The notes: generated by a model from the letters alone, not told the origin. Shown: positions 44,349-53,839, counted from the first letter of the stretch. The stretch: 64,000 nt of DNA from Methylobacterium cerastii (GCF_022179125.1 NZ_BPQG01000006.1:186001-250000); one strand, 5' to 3'. Numbers and translations are program-made.

Positions 44349-45536
44349 TCAGGTCAGGGTGGGGCGCCGATCGAACACGGCGACGAGGAGGGCGGCGACG
44401 GCGAAGGCGATGCCCACCAAGCAGACCCCGGCCCAGCCGGCGAGCAGGAAGGCCTGCGATCCGGCGTAGGCGCCGATCGCCCCGAACACGAACATCGCCG
44501 TGAACAGCACTGTGTTGATCCGCCCGCGGGCGCCGGGGACGAGGGCGTAGGCGCGGGTCTGGTTGGCGATCAGTGCCCCGTTCATGCCGATGTCGATCAG
44601 CAGCACGCCGACGGCCACGGCGCCGAGCGACCACGTGCCGCCGGCCCAGAGCACCGCGAAGGCCGCGACGACGAGGAGGCTGCCGCCGACCACCACGGGC
44701 CGCGCCCCGCGCAGGTCGGTGAACCGGCCCGAGACCGGTGCCACCAGCGCGCCGCAGACGCCGATCACCCCGAACAGCCCGGCGCCGGCCGCGGTCAGGT
44801 TGAACGGCTCGGCCTCCACGAGGAGCGCGAGCGTCACCCAGAACGCATTGAAGGCGGCAAACAACAGCGCCTGCGACAGGCTGGCGTTGCGCAGCACGGG
44901 CTGCGTCTTCGCCAGGTGCAGGATCGACAGCATCAGCGCGCGGTAGCGCAGACGCTTGGCCTCCGTGCGCGGCAGGGTCGCCGCCGCGATCGCCGCCATC
45001 CCGAGCGAGACCGCGGCGGCCGCGAAGAACACCGCCCGCCAGCCGAGATGCGCGCTGACGAAGCCGCTGACCGTCCGGGCGAGCAGGATGCCCGAGAGCA
45101 GCCCGGTCATCACCTGCCCGACGACGCGCCCGCGGCTGGCATCCGGCGCGAGTTCCGCCGCGAAGGGCACCGCCTGCTGCGCCGCCGACGAGAGGAAGCC
45201 GATCAGCAGGCTCGCGAGCACCAGGACGGATAGATTCGGGCTGAGTGCCGCGACCACCAACACCACGCTCAGCGCGAGCAACTGCGCGATGATCAGCTGG
45301 CGCCGGGGCCAGGCGTCGCCGAGCGGCACGAGGCCGACGATGCCGAGCCCGTAGCCGACGAGGCACGCGGTCGGCACCCACAGGGCGGCGCGCGGCCCGA
45401 AATCGGCCACGAGCAGCCCGAGCAACGGCTGGTTGTAATAGATGTTGGCGACCGCACCGCCGGCGATCAGCGTCAGCCCGATCCGCGCGGTCGTGCTCAG
45501 AGCCGGATGCGGCGAAACCGTCGAGACGTCGCTCAC
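44349..45536 (-). CDS. MFS transporter (drug-efflux-like)
   Basis: 395 residues from a GTG at 45536 with about 12 membrane helices. GGAVANIYYNQPLLGLLV, PLGDAWPRRQLI and the helix-4/5 GFLSSAAQQAVPFAAEL pattern resemble YgaY/EmrD-like multidrug or metabolite exporters. Specificity unknown. It converges on cobC with 10 bases between stops. Confidence 0.83.
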   Translation of the reverse strand: MSDVSTVSPHPALSTTARIGLTLIAGGAVANIYYNQPLLGLLVADFGPRAALWVPTACLVGYGLGIVGLVPLGDAWPRRQLIIAQLLALSVVLVVAALSPNLSVLVLASLLIGFLSSAAQQAVPFAAELAPDASRGRVVGQVMTGLLSGILLARTVSGFVSAHLGWRAVFFAAAAVSLGMAAIAAATLPRTEAKRLRYRALMLSILHLAKTQPVLRNASLSQALLFAAFNAFWVTLALLVEAEPFNLTAAGAGLFGVIGVCGALVAPVSGRFTDLRGARPVVVGGSLLVVAAFAVLWAGGTWSLGAVAVGVLLIDIGMNGALIANQTRAYALVPGARGRINTVLFTAMFVFGAIGAYAGSQAFLLAGWAGVCLVGIAFAVAALLVAVFDRRPTLT

Positions 45537-45868
45537 GAGCGGGCTTTCGGATCGCGCGAGCGGTTCGGCGCTGTGAGCATGTCGGTCGGCTCTCGCATGG
45601 TGGGTGATCGAAAGTCGCCTAGGCGGGGTCCGGTGCCATGGCAACGGCGGGTGGCGCAGGGCACGGCCGCGTAGGAGTGGCGCACCCGGTGTCGATTCCG
45701 GACCCGCCTCCCTATGTTCCTTTGCGGAACGTTGTTCCGCGCACGGCCCGATCGCTCGCAATCGATTTGTCGATCGAGGCGTTCCGGGTTCTGATGCCGT
45801 TCATGCGACGGATGACACCGATTCGTGCCGCGGAGCGCATCCGACGCTTCGAGAAGGAGAGGATTTTC
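45537..45868. other. Intergenic region with a palindrome
   Basis: 332 bases between divergent genes. At 45724-45740 it holds GCGGAACGTTGTTCCGC, a perfect 7-base inverted repeat with a 3-base spacer, a candidate operator. The upstream in-frame extension of the 45869 gene has poor coding character, and a strong AAGGAG before 45869 marks the downstream start instead. Confidence 0.5.
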
Positions 45869-46072
45869 ATGCCGAACTACCGGGTGGATTTCGAGAAGCA
45901 GATCTTCGGGCTTCCCTTCACCATCGGATCGGTGGAGATCCATCGCGCGCGCGACCCCGACCGCGCCCGGCGGGCCGCCGAGCTGAAGTTCGCCCGCCAG
46001 TACGGCCTGGGCGACTGGCGCGAGCGCGCCGACAGCGCCGTGGTGGCGCAGGCCGGCGACGAGCGCCGATAG
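45869..46072 (+). CDS. Small hypothetical protein
   Basis: 67 residues. The ATG at 45869 is chosen because AAGGAG lies about 8 bases upstream. No membrane or signal segment; basic/acidic mixed composition (SVEIHRARDPDRARRAAELK). I do not recognise the family. It is 135 bases upstream of the malonyl-CoA decarboxylase gene and may share its transcript. Confidence 0.65.
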   Translation: MPNYRVDFEKQIFGLPFTIGSVEIHRARDPDRARRAAELKFARQYGLGDWRERADSAVVAQAGDERR

Positions 46073-46207
46073 GGCGTCGTACCTCGCCCGGAGGGTCTGG
46101 TCCCGCGCGCCGTCACGCCGTAAACGGTGTGGCCGACGGCATCGCCGTCCGGGACGACCGGGGCCTCCGCGGCGGCCGGTTTCGAGGCGAGACGCGGACG
46201 GCGATCC

Positions 46208-47611
46208 ATGGCGGCGATCTCTTTCTTCGGCGACCTCCTCCAGACCATCAGCGATCGCGGTCGCGACCTCATCGGCATCGGCCGCGGCGACCTCGCCGCC
46301 CGGGCCAACGCCGCCGAACTGGTCAAACTCTGCGACGACCTGATCTCGCGGCGCGGCGAAGCCTCCGGCGTCGCCCTGGCGCGGCTGATCCTCGACCGTT
46401 ACGCGACGCTGGGCACCGACGAGCGCCACGCCTTCATGCGGCTCATCGCCATCGAGTTCGACGCGGATCACGACGCGGTGGACGCCGCGATCGAGGCCTA
46501 CCGCGCCGACCCGACCCGCGCGCGCCTCGGAAGCCTGCACGAATCGGCCGAGCCGCGCTCCCAGGAGCTGATCCGCCGCCTCAATCTCGCCCGCGACGGG
46601 ACGCTCAGCCTCGTGCGCATGCGCGAGGACCTGTTCGACCTGCGCCGAATCCTGCGCGACGAGGGCGAGCCCAACCTGATCGACGCCGCCGACAGCCTCG
46701 ATTCGGATTTCGAGCACCTGTTCGCCTCGTGGTTCAATCGCGGCTTCCTGGTGCTGCGCCACATCGACTGGACGACGCCGGCCCACATCCTCGAAAAGAT
46801 CATCCGCTACGAGGCGGTCCACGAGATCGCCGGATGGGACGACCTGCGCCGCCGCATCCAGCCGGTGGACCGGCGCTGCTTCGCCTTCTTCCACCCGGCG
46901 CTGGTCGACGAACCGCTGATTTTCGTCGAGGTCGCCCTGACGAGCGCGATCGCGCCGGCGATCGCGCCGATCCTGTCGCAGGCGCGCGACCCGCTGCCGC
47001 TGAAGTCGGCGACCACGGCGATCTTCTACTCGATCTCGAACTGCCAGAAGGGCTTGGCCGGCGTCACCTTCGGCAACTTCCTGATCAAGCAGGTGGTGGA
47101 GGACCTCGCCCGCGAGATCCCGACCCTGAAGACCTTCGTCACGCTCTCACCAGTCCCGGGCTTCGCGCGCTGGCTCGACCGCGAGCGGCGCGCGGACGCC
47201 CCGCAGGGCCTGACCCGCGACGACATCGAGGCGTTGCGCCAACTCGACGAACCGGATTGGGCGACCGATAAGGCGAAGTCCGACGCCGTGCGCAAGGCGC
47301 TGCTGCCGGCCGCCGCCGCCTACTTCCTGCGCGCCAAGAACGAACGGGGCCGACCGCTCGATCCGGTGGCCCGCTTCCACCTCGGCAACGGTGCCCGGCT
47401 CGAGCGGATCAACTTCCTCGGCGACGTCTCGGAGAAGGGGCTGAAGCAGTCCTACGGGCTGATGGTCAACTACCTCTACGACCTGTCGGCGATCGAGAAG
47501 AACCACGAGACCTATGCCAACCTCGGCACGGTGTCGGCCTCCGGCGCCGTTTCGCGCGAGTTGCGCGCCAACCTGCCGCCGCCGCGCTCCGTCGCCCTCG
47601 CCGAGGCGTGA
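46208..47611 (+). CDS. matA: Malonyl-CoA decarboxylase
   Basis: 467 residues from the ATG at 46208. LFASWFNRGFLVLRHIDW, FYSISNCQKGLAG (with the catalytic Ser region) and ARFHLGNGARLERINFLGD (catalytic His) are the family's signatures; the helical N-terminal domain covers the first 170 residues. It converts malonyl-CoA to acetyl-CoA. With the malonyl-CoA synthetase gene 46 bases downstream it forms the MatA/MatB malonate route. Confidence 0.94.
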   Translation: MAAISFFGDLLQTISDRGRDLIGIGRGDLAARANAAELVKLCDDLISRRGEASGVALARLILDRYATLGTDERHAFMRLIAIEFDADHDAVDAAIEAYRADPTRARLGSLHESAEPRSQELIRRLNLARDGTLSLVRMREDLFDLRRILRDEGEPNLIDAADSLDSDFEHLFASWFNRGFLVLRHIDWTTPAHILEKIIRYEAVHEIAGWDDLRRRIQPVDRRCFAFFHPALVDEPLIFVEVALTSAIAPAIAPILSQARDPLPLKSATTAIFYSISNCQKGLAGVTFGNFLIKQVVEDLAREIPTLKTFVTLSPVPGFARWLDRERRADAPQGLTRDDIEALRQLDEPDWATDKAKSDAVRKALLPAAAAYFLRAKNERGRPLDPVARFHLGNGARLERINFLGDVSEKGLKQSYGLMVNYLYDLSAIEKNHETYANLGTVSASGAVSRELRANLPPPRSVALAEA

Positions 47612-47657
47612 GGCGGGTGGGCCGAAGTCGATCATCCGTTCCGCTGGGCGTTGTGTC

Positions 47658-49193
47658 ATGACGAATCATCTCTTCGCGCTGATCCGCGAGGCCTTGCCGG
47701 CGGAGGCCGCGGCCAAGACCTTCATCGAGACTCCGGACGGGCGCCGCCACAGCTACGCCGACATGCTCGCGCGCAGCGGCGCCTACGCGAACGCCCTCGT
47801 TGCCGCCGGCGTCCGCCCTGGCGACCGGGTCGCGGTGCAGGTCGAGAAGAGCGCCGAGGTGGTGTTCCTCTATCTCGGCGCGGTCCGGGCCGGCGCGGTC
47901 TTCCTACCGCTGAACACCGCCTACACGGCGGCCGAGGTCGCCTACTTCCTCGGCGACGCCGAGCCCGCCCTGTTCGTCTGCGACCCGGCCAAGCGCGCGG
48001 CTTTGGCGCCGGTCGCCGAGAATGCGGGTACCACCCGCGTGCTCACCCTCGACGCCGCCGGCCGAGGCACCATCGCCGAGGCGGCTGACGCGCAAGGGGC
48101 GGACTTCGCGGACGTGGCGCGGGGGCCGGAGGATCTCGCCGCGATCCTCTACACCTCCGGCACCACGGGGCGCTCGAAGGGCGCCATGCTCAGCCACGAT
48201 AACCTCGCCTCGAACGCGCGCACGCTGGTCGAGGCCTGGCGCTTCACCGCCGACGACATGCTGATCCACGCGCTTCCGGTGTTCCACACCCACGGGCTGT
48301 TCGTGGCGATCAACACCGTGTTGGCCTCGGGCGGCAGCATGCTGTTCCTGCCGCGGCTCGACGCCGGCCTGATCCTCAAGCTGATGCCGCGGGCGACCAG
48401 CATGATGGGCGTGCCGACCTTCTACACCCGCCTGCTCAAGGATCCCGGCCTGACCCAGGCGGCGACCGCGCATATGCGGCTGTTCACCTCCGGCTCGGCG
48501 CCGTTGCTCGCCGAGACCCACGCCGAATGGCAGGCCCGCACCGGCCACGAAATCCTCGAGCGCTACGGCATGACCGAGACCAACATGAGCACCTCGAACC
48601 CCTATGGCGGCGAGCGCATCGCCGGCACGGTCGGGTTCCCGTTGCCGGGCGTCGAGCTACGCGTCGTGGATCCGGACACGGGGTCCGCGCTCGGTCCCGA
48701 ACAGGTCGGGATGATCGAGGTGAAGGGTCCGAACGTGTTCAAGGGCTACTGGCGCATGCCCGAGAAGACCGCGGCCGAGTTCAAGGTGGACGGCTACTTC
48801 GTCACCGGCGACCTCGGCAAGGTGGACGGGCGTGGGTACGTCCACATCGTCGGCCGCGGCAAGGACCTCATCATCACCGGCGGCTTCAACGTCTACCCGA
48901 AGGAGGTCGAGACCGAGATCGACGCGATGCCGGGCGTCGTCGAATCGGCGGTGATCGGCCTGCCGCACGCCGACTTCGGCGAGGGCGTCACCGCAATCGT
49001 GGTCGGCGCCGAGGACGCCCCCGACGAGAAGGCGGTGCTTGCCTACCTCGAAGGGCGCCTCGCCCGCTTCAAGTGCCCGAAGCGGGTGCTATTCGCCGAC
49101 GACCTGCCGCGCAACGCCATGGGCAAGGTCCAGAAGAACATCCTGCGCGACCAGCACGCCGGCCTGTATCGCGACGGTGCCGGCGCAGCCTGA
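47658..49193 (+). CDS. matB: Malonyl-CoA synthetase
   Basis: 511 residues. AMP-forming acyl-CoA synthetase: LYTSGTTGRSKGAMLSH (P-loop-like), ERYGMTETNM, TGDLGKVD and the C-terminal PRNAMGKVQKN with the catalytic Lys. Overall features and the decarboxylase partner point to MatB, which activates malonate with CoA and ATP. No malonate transporter or MatR-type regulator lies beside it. Confidence 0.92.
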   Translation: MTNHLFALIREALPAEAAAKTFIETPDGRRHSYADMLARSGAYANALVAAGVRPGDRVAVQVEKSAEVVFLYLGAVRAGAVFLPLNTAYTAAEVAYFLGDAEPALFVCDPAKRAALAPVAENAGTTRVLTLDAAGRGTIAEAADAQGADFADVARGPEDLAAILYTSGTTGRSKGAMLSHDNLASNARTLVEAWRFTADDMLIHALPVFHTHGLFVAINTVLASGGSMLFLPRLDAGLILKLMPRATSMMGVPTFYTRLLKDPGLTQAATAHMRLFTSGSAPLLAETHAEWQARTGHEILERYGMTETNMSTSNPYGGERIAGTVGFPLPGVELRVVDPDTGSALGPEQVGMIEVKGPNVFKGYWRMPEKTAAEFKVDGYFVTGDLGKVDGRGYVHIVGRGKDLIITGGFNVYPKEVETEIDAMPGVVESAVIGLPHADFGEGVTAIVVGAEDAPDEKAVLAYLEGRLARFKCPKRVLFADDLPRNAMGKVQKNILRDQHAGLYRDGAGAA

Positions 49194-49286
49194 CCGGTCA
49201 AGGATTGAGCGTTCGCCGCGTTCGCTTACCGAGGCGGCGTGCCGCCCGCGCCTCCGGCAGGCGCGTCCGAGCGAGAGCCCGCTGGA

Positions 49287-49694
49287 TCACTCCGCCGCCT
49301 GCTGCATCCGCAGGCGCTGGTTCTGTCCGATGGTGCGGGAGATCAGGGAGCGGCGCGCGCTGTAGCTGGCCGAGACCAGGGGATAGTCCACCGGCAGGCC
49401 CCACTTGGTGCGGTAGGCCTCGGGCGACAGGCCGCGCAGCGTGAGGTGCCGGCGCAGCGCCTTGTAGGGCTTGCCGTCCTCGAAGCTGACGATCGTGTCC
49501 TGGCGGATCGAGGCGCGGATCTGCGCATCGGTCGGCTTGGCCAGCACCGGCTTCGGCGGGGTCGCCAGGCCCGTGAGCGAGCCGTGGACCGTGCGGATCA
49601 GGTCCGGCAGGCCTGTCGCCGGTACGGAGTTGCGCGCGACGTAGGCGGTGAGGATCTTCGCGGCGAGGGCGATGGGGTCCGTCGTGGTCTGCAC
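49287..49694 (-). CDS. MucR/Ros-family regulator lacking zinc ligands
   Basis: 135 residues from a GTG at 49694 preceded by GGAG. The MucR fold is clear: SFEDGKPYKALRRHLTLRG, SPEAYRTKWGLPVDYPLVS. In zinc-binding relatives the first position is Cys and a second His follows the RRHL motif; here they are Ser70 and no second His, with D73 and H83 kept. Zinc binding is therefore probably lost, as in some Mesorhizobium paralogues that still bind DNA. MucR proteins are global regulators of exopolysaccharide and motility. Confidence 0.9.
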   Translation of the reverse strand: MQTTTDPIALAAKILTAYVARNSVPATGLPDLIRTVHGSLTGLATPPKPVLAKPTDAQIRASIRQDTIVSFEDGKPYKALRRHLTLRGLSPEAYRTKWGLPVDYPLVSASYSARRSLISRTIGQNQRLRMQQAAE

Positions 49695-50118
49695 GGTTCG
49701 TCTCCTTCCGAAGGCTGTCGGGTCGGTGCGTGTCCAAACGTGCTGTCGCCGGGAACTCGATGTCGGCGTCGTCGATCACCCGGAACGGTCGCGGCAGGTC
49801 GGCCTGCCCCGGCACGATTATGCGCGCGGAAGGCCGAAACACAACTTCTGCGCGACTCAATCAGTGATTTAAATCTACTTAGAATTGATTAACAGGCTCA
49901 AGTCGGTTGCAATAAGACGCCTCTGAGGTCGTCGCCCTGCGGTTTCGCGTTTGGGAGCATGAGGTTGGCCACCACCGACGCGTCGACGCCTCGACAGTCC
50001 AAGCTATACAATTCCCGGTTGCATTTGCGGTCATCGGCCGAGTGCGGCGGTTTGGGCGCGGCTCAGGTCTTTACCGCTGGGCGATCGTCGCCGAGAACCG
50101 GATGCGGAGGAGCGCATC
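49695..50118. other. Divergent intergenic region
   Basis: 424 bases between the MucR-like gene and the LhgO-like gene. The stretch 49855-49895 (for example GTGATTTAAATCTACTTAG) is markedly AT-rich for this genome and a likely promoter and MucR target. No gene seen. Confidence 0.55.
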
Positions 50119-51213
50119 ATGGAAGTCCTGGTCGTCGGTGCGGGCGTCGTCGGTCTCGCGGTGGCGCGCGCCCTTGCACTGCGGGGACACGAGGTGGTCG
50201 TGGCGGAAGCGGCCGAGGCGATCGGCACCGGCGTGTCCGCGCGCAACTCGGAGGTGATCCACGGCGGGATGTACTACCCGGCGGGCTCGCTCCGGGCGAA
50301 GCACTGCGTCGCCGGCGCGCGGATGCTCTACCGTCTCTGCGCGAGCCACGGCATCGGCCACCGCGCCTGCGGCAAGCTGATCGTCGCCACGACGGACGCC
50401 GAGGCCGGGACGATCGCCGCGATTCGCGATCGTGGCGTCGAGAACGGCGTCGAAGGCCTGGAGCTGCTGGACGCCGCCCAGGCCCGGCGCCTGGAACCCA
50501 ACATCTCCTGCACCGCAGCGCTGCTGTCGCCGCAGACCGGCATCGTCGACAGCCACGGCCTGATGCTCGCCCTGCAGGGCGAGCTCGAGGATCGCGGTGG
50601 GGCGATCGCGCTCCATACTCCCGTCACGGGTTTGGCGCGCAAGGCTGGCCGCTGGGTCGCGATCTTCGGTGGCGCGACGGCGGGCGAGTACCCGTGCGAT
50701 GCCGTCGTCAACGCCGCCAGCCTCGACGCGCAGACGCTCGCCGCCCACACGGACGGGTACCCGGCCGAGCGGGTGCCGCGTCGCGTCCTGGCCCGGGGCA
50801 ACTATTTCGGCTTCACCGGCAAGGCGGCCTTCGGACGCCTGATCTACCCCGCGCCGGTCGAGGGCGGGCTCGGCACCCATCTCACCCTGGATCTCGCCGG
50901 CCGCATGCGCTTCGGGCCCGACGTCGAGTGGATCGATGCGATCGACTACCGGGTCGACCCGTCCCGCGGCGACGCCTTCTACGCCGCGATCCGGCGCTAC
51001 TGGCCGGGCCTGCCCGACGGATCGCTGGTCGCGGATTATGCCGGCATCCGGCCGAAGCTCACCGGCCCCGGCGAGCCGGCCGCCGACTTCCGCGTGGACG
51101 GGCCGGCGGAGCACGGCCTGCCCGGCCTCGTCCACCTGTTCGGGATCGAGAGCCCAGGCCTGACCGCGAGCCTGTCGCTCGCCGAGGACGTGGCCGACCG
51201 GCTGGCGGCGTGA
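50119..51213 (+). CDS. lhgO: FAD-dependent L-2-hydroxyglutarate oxidase-like protein
   Basis: 364 residues from the ATG at 50119. The dinucleotide motif VLVVGAGVVGLAVARAL starts the protein, NSEVIHGGMYYPAGS follows, and the C-terminal GIESPGLTASLSLAEDVA matches LhgO/L2HGDH and related D-amino-acid-oxidase-fold enzymes. LhgO oxidises L-2-hydroxyglutarate to 2-oxoglutarate. Substrate is inferred from family; other 2-hydroxyacids are possible. Confidence 0.82.
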   Translation: MEVLVVGAGVVGLAVARALALRGHEVVVAEAAEAIGTGVSARNSEVIHGGMYYPAGSLRAKHCVAGARMLYRLCASHGIGHRACGKLIVATTDAEAGTIAAIRDRGVENGVEGLELLDAAQARRLEPNISCTAALLSPQTGIVDSHGLMLALQGELEDRGGAIALHTPVTGLARKAGRWVAIFGGATAGEYPCDAVVNAASLDAQTLAAHTDGYPAERVPRRVLARGNYFGFTGKAAFGRLIYPAPVEGGLGTHLTLDLAGRMRFGPDVEWIDAIDYRVDPSRGDAFYAAIRRYWPGLPDGSLVADYAGIRPKLTGPGEPAADFRVDGPAEHGLPGLVHLFGIESPGLTASLSLAEDVADRLAA

Positions 51214-51243
51214 CGCGCACGGGCTCGGAAGGCCCGCGAACCG

Positions 51244-51960
51244 TCAGGACAGGATGCGCAGGGCCAGCGGCACGAAGATCGCGGTGAGGAAAGCGTTCAG
51301 ACCCATGGCGATGCCGGCGAAGGTGCCGGCGACCTCGCTGACCTGGAACGCCCGCGCGGTGCCGACCCCGTGGGCCGCGAGCCCTACCGCGAAGCCGCGC
51401 GCCCGCATGTCCCGGATGCCGAGGGCCTGCATCAGCGGCGTCACCAGGATCGCGCCGGTGATGCCCGTCAGCATCACCAGCACCGCGGTGAGCGTTGGGT
51501 CTCCGCCGAGCGCCTCCGAGATGCCCATGGCGACGCCGGAGGTGACGGATTTCGGGCTGAGCGAGACGATCACCGCTTCCGGGATGCCGAGGGCGCGCCC
51601 GAGCAGGATCGCGCTTCCCAGGGCGACCGTGCAACCGGAGACCAGCGCCGCCAGCATCGGCAGGAGCGCGCGCATCACCGTGGCGCGGTGCTCATAGAGC
51701 GGCATCGCCAGCACCACCGTCGCCGGCCCGAGCAGGAAGTGGACGAATTGCGCGCCGTCGAAATAGGTGGCGTAGGGGGTGCCTGTGAGCGTCAGCACCG
51801 TGCTGGTGATCGCGATGGCGATGAGCACCGGGTTTACCACCGGGTGCCGCCCGCTCGCCGCCGAGATCCGGTCGGCCACGAGGTAGGCGACGAGCGTCAC
51901 CGTCAGCCAAAGCAGCGGCGTGCGCGCGAGGTAGACCCAGACCGCGAACTCGCCGCTCAC
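51244..51960 (-). CDS. lrgB: LrgB family membrane protein
   Basis: 238 residues with about seven membrane segments. SLSPKSVTSGVAMGISEALGG and HGVGTARAFQ are strong LrgB signatures. LrgB/CidB proteins are linked to holin-like control of lysis, and plant and bacterial relatives transport glycolate or similar acids. Its ATG overlaps the lrgA stop, so the two form an operon. Confidence 0.9.
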   Translation of the reverse strand: MSGEFAVWVYLARTPLLWLTVTLVAYLVADRISAASGRHPVVNPVLIAIAITSTVLTLTGTPYATYFDGAQFVHFLLGPATVVLAMPLYEHRATVMRALLPMLAALVSGCTVALGSAILLGRALGIPEAVIVSLSPKSVTSGVAMGISEALGGDPTLTAVLVMLTGITGAILVTPLMQALGIRDMRARGFAVGLAAHGVGTARAFQVSEVAGTFAGIAMGLNAFLTAIFVPLALRILS

Positions 51961-52355
51961 CGCTCGCTCCCCGTCCGCGCCGTCAACCGCGCGACCCAGA
52001 GGAAGACCAGGACGGTGGCGACCAGCGCAGCGGCGGTGGAGACCACCACCACGACGGCAAGGCGCAGGCCCTGCGCCTGGACCACGTCGAGGCGCCCGAC
52101 GATCCCGGCGCCGGCCGGCACGAACATCAGCGACAGGTTGGAAAGCAGCCCGCGCGCCGTCGTCTCCAGCGTTCCATCGGTGAGCGGCTTCGGCAGGATT
52201 TGCGCGAGGCGCAGCGAGCGCCGGTCGCGCAGCACGAGGAAGGCCAGCATCAGCGCCATGCCGAGGACCGGGCCGGGGACGGGCAGGCCGGCGCTGCGAG
52301 CGAGGCCTTCGCCCAGCAGCTGCGCCAGCAGGATCAGGGTGAGGCTCGCGATCAT
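51957..52355 (-). CDS. lrgA: LrgA/CidA family membrane protein
   Basis: 132 residues from the ATG at 52355, with four membrane helices. LPVPGPVLGMALMLAFL and LSLMFVPAGAGI are the family motifs. It is the holin-like partner of LrgB. The TerB-like gene precedes it by 13 bases on the same strand. Confidence 0.9.
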   Translation of the reverse strand: MIASLTLILLAQLLGEGLARSAGLPVPGPVLGMALMLAFLVLRDRRSLRLAQILPKPLTDGTLETTARGLLSNLSLMFVPAGAGIVGRLDVVQAQGLRLAVVVVVSTAAALVATVLVFLWVARLTARTGSER

Positions 52356-52368
52356 CGATCGCCGCCGC

Positions 52369-52839
52369 TCAGGCCGGATCGAGGGCGATGCCGGGAACAC
52401 CCTCGCCGCGGGCCCGCGCGATCCCGGCCTCGTCGAAGCCCAGGAGCTTGCCGAGGCGCCAGACCAAGGCCTCCTCGAACTCGTCGATGGTGCCGTCGGC
52501 GGCGGCCACCGACCACGCCATCGCCAGGATGCGCCCGCGCTCGCCGGCATCGGCCTCGTGCGGCAGCATCTCGACGAGGCTCGCCACGTCGCGGGTCTCC
52601 GAATCGAAGGCGGCGGCGCGTGCGATCAGGGCGTCGGCGGATTCGGCGCTCACGGCGTAGCGCCCGCGCACCAGCCGCGCGAGGCGCTCCGATTCCGCCG
52701 GCGCCAGGATGCCGTCGGCCCGCGCCACGTGGACGAGGAGCGCGGTGGCGGCCAGATGGGTGTCGTCGCCCGGCGCCTCGTGCGCGGCGACGCCGAGGGC
52801 CTCGGCGGCATAGGCCCGCAGGCGTGCGATCAACGACAT
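52369..52839 (-). CDS. TerB-like tellurite-resistance-domain protein
   Basis: 156 residues from the ATG at 52839. All-helical TerB/DjlA-type fold: ALLVHVARADGILAPAESE and ILAMAWSVAAADGTIDEFEE carry the paired acidic motifs of the family. Cytosolic. The stand-alone form has no settled role; association with lrgAB here suggests envelope stress, which is speculative. Confidence 0.85.
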   Translation of the reverse strand: MSLIARLRAYAAEALGVAAHEAPGDDTHLAATALLVHVARADGILAPAESERLARLVRGRYAVSAESADALIARAAAFDSETRDVASLVEMLPHEADAGERGRILAMAWSVAAADGTIDEFEEALVWRLGKLLGFDEAGIARARGEGVPGIALDPA

Positions 52840-53058
52840 GGCGATGTTCCGGCAACCGGCGCGCCCGGTACGACCGGACCCTTCCCGCCACATCCGCGCC
52901 CGTCAAGGACGCGCGGGGCCGCTCATGCGCTTCCCCGTCCCGGCGTGTCCCGCCTGCATCGCCGAGCGCGCGCTGCACGGTCTCGCCTTGCCAAGCGGGG
53001 ACCGGACGGCTATGCACCGTGGCCTCGGCATCCGCCTTCGACGCGGCCGCCGACGGAT

Positions 53059-53134
53059 GCCGCTTTAGCTCAGCTGGTAGAGCACCTCATTCGTAATGAG
53101 GGGGTCGGGGGTTCGAATCCCTCAAGCGGCACCA
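53059..53134 (+). tRNA. tRNA-Thr (CGT)
   Basis: 76 bases. Acceptor arms GCCGCTT and AAGCGGC pair fully, the anticodon arm is CCTCA-TTCGTAA-TGAGG with anticodon CGT, the T-arm contains GTTCGAATC, and ACCA is encoded at the 3' end. Confidence 0.97.
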
Positions 53135-53294
53135 CTACTTAGTGCTTTCCTCGTTTCCTTAAGACGATCGCAGGCCGGCGAAGGCTGAGCGGGCTCCACG
53201 GAACCGTTCGTCGGATTTCGCTGGAATATTCGAGTCGATGGCGCGACGCACAAGGCGGCGCTAAGGTGCCTGCGCGGCGTACAGGACCCTCGAT

Positions 53295-53591
53295 ATGCGA
53301 AGCTTCATCCTCGCTCTGGCGATCGCGAGCGCGCCATTCCCCGCGTTCGCGATCTGCAACTGCGCGTGCGTGAATGGCAACGCTGTGGCGCGATGCTCCT
53401 CGACGGCGGACAACATCCCGATCTGCCAGGTGCTGTGCCCGCCATCCGTCGCCACGCAGTCTATCTCCGGGCCTTCGGTCGCGCCCCCCGGTGCACCGCA
53501 GCGTCGGCCCGACACCGTGATCATCAACCAGCAGAACGACGAGCTGAGATCCCAAGGCATCACGCCAAGAGATGGGCAGCCGCTCCGCTGA
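53295..53591 (+). CDS. Small secreted cysteine-rich protein
   Basis: 98 residues. A signal peptide with cleavage after PAFA (about residue 18) is followed by ICNCACVNGNAVARC and ICQVLCPP, six cysteines in 35 residues, then a proline/glutamine-rich tail. Disulfides or metal binding in the periplasm are likely. Family not recognised. It follows the tRNA by 160 bases. Confidence 0.7.
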   Translation: MRSFILALAIASAPFPAFAICNCACVNGNAVARCSSTADNIPICQVLCPPSVATQSISGPSVAPPGAPQRRPDTVIINQQNDELRSQGITPRDGQPLR

Positions 53592-53757
53592 CCGGCGGAC
53601 AGTCGGCTGAGGCGGAGCACGCGTTTCGGCGTGACGGAGCGGATGCTGGAGCGCGCGGCGACTGGTTGTTCTCAGGTCTGATCTCGAGTTTCAGAAGGCG
53701 CGGCTCCCTTCGGAAACGCACGCGGCGCGGCCGAGGGTCGCTGCGCCGACGATGTCC

Positions 53758-53783
53758 GGAACGGCGCCCCTGAACGCCGGGTT
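53758..53783 (+). promoter_or_regulatory. Possible EcfG (general stress) promoter
   Basis: GGAAC at 53758-53762 and GGTT at 53780-53783 with a 17-base spacer resemble the alphaproteobacterial EcfG -35/-10 pattern (GGAAC, 16-17, cGTT). It lies 57 bases before the 66-residue protein at 53840. Short motifs like this arise by chance in GC-rich DNA. Confidence 0.4.
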
Positions 53784-53839
53784 TGCCACCGACCGAGCGC
53801 GGCACGCAGGACGCGCCGCCCGATCGATGGGAAGACACG

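Noticed and set aside
45716-45740. LexA box in the 45.7-kb palindrome
   Set aside because: Alphaproteobacterial LexA sites have GTTC-N7-GTTC, and the spacing here does not fit.
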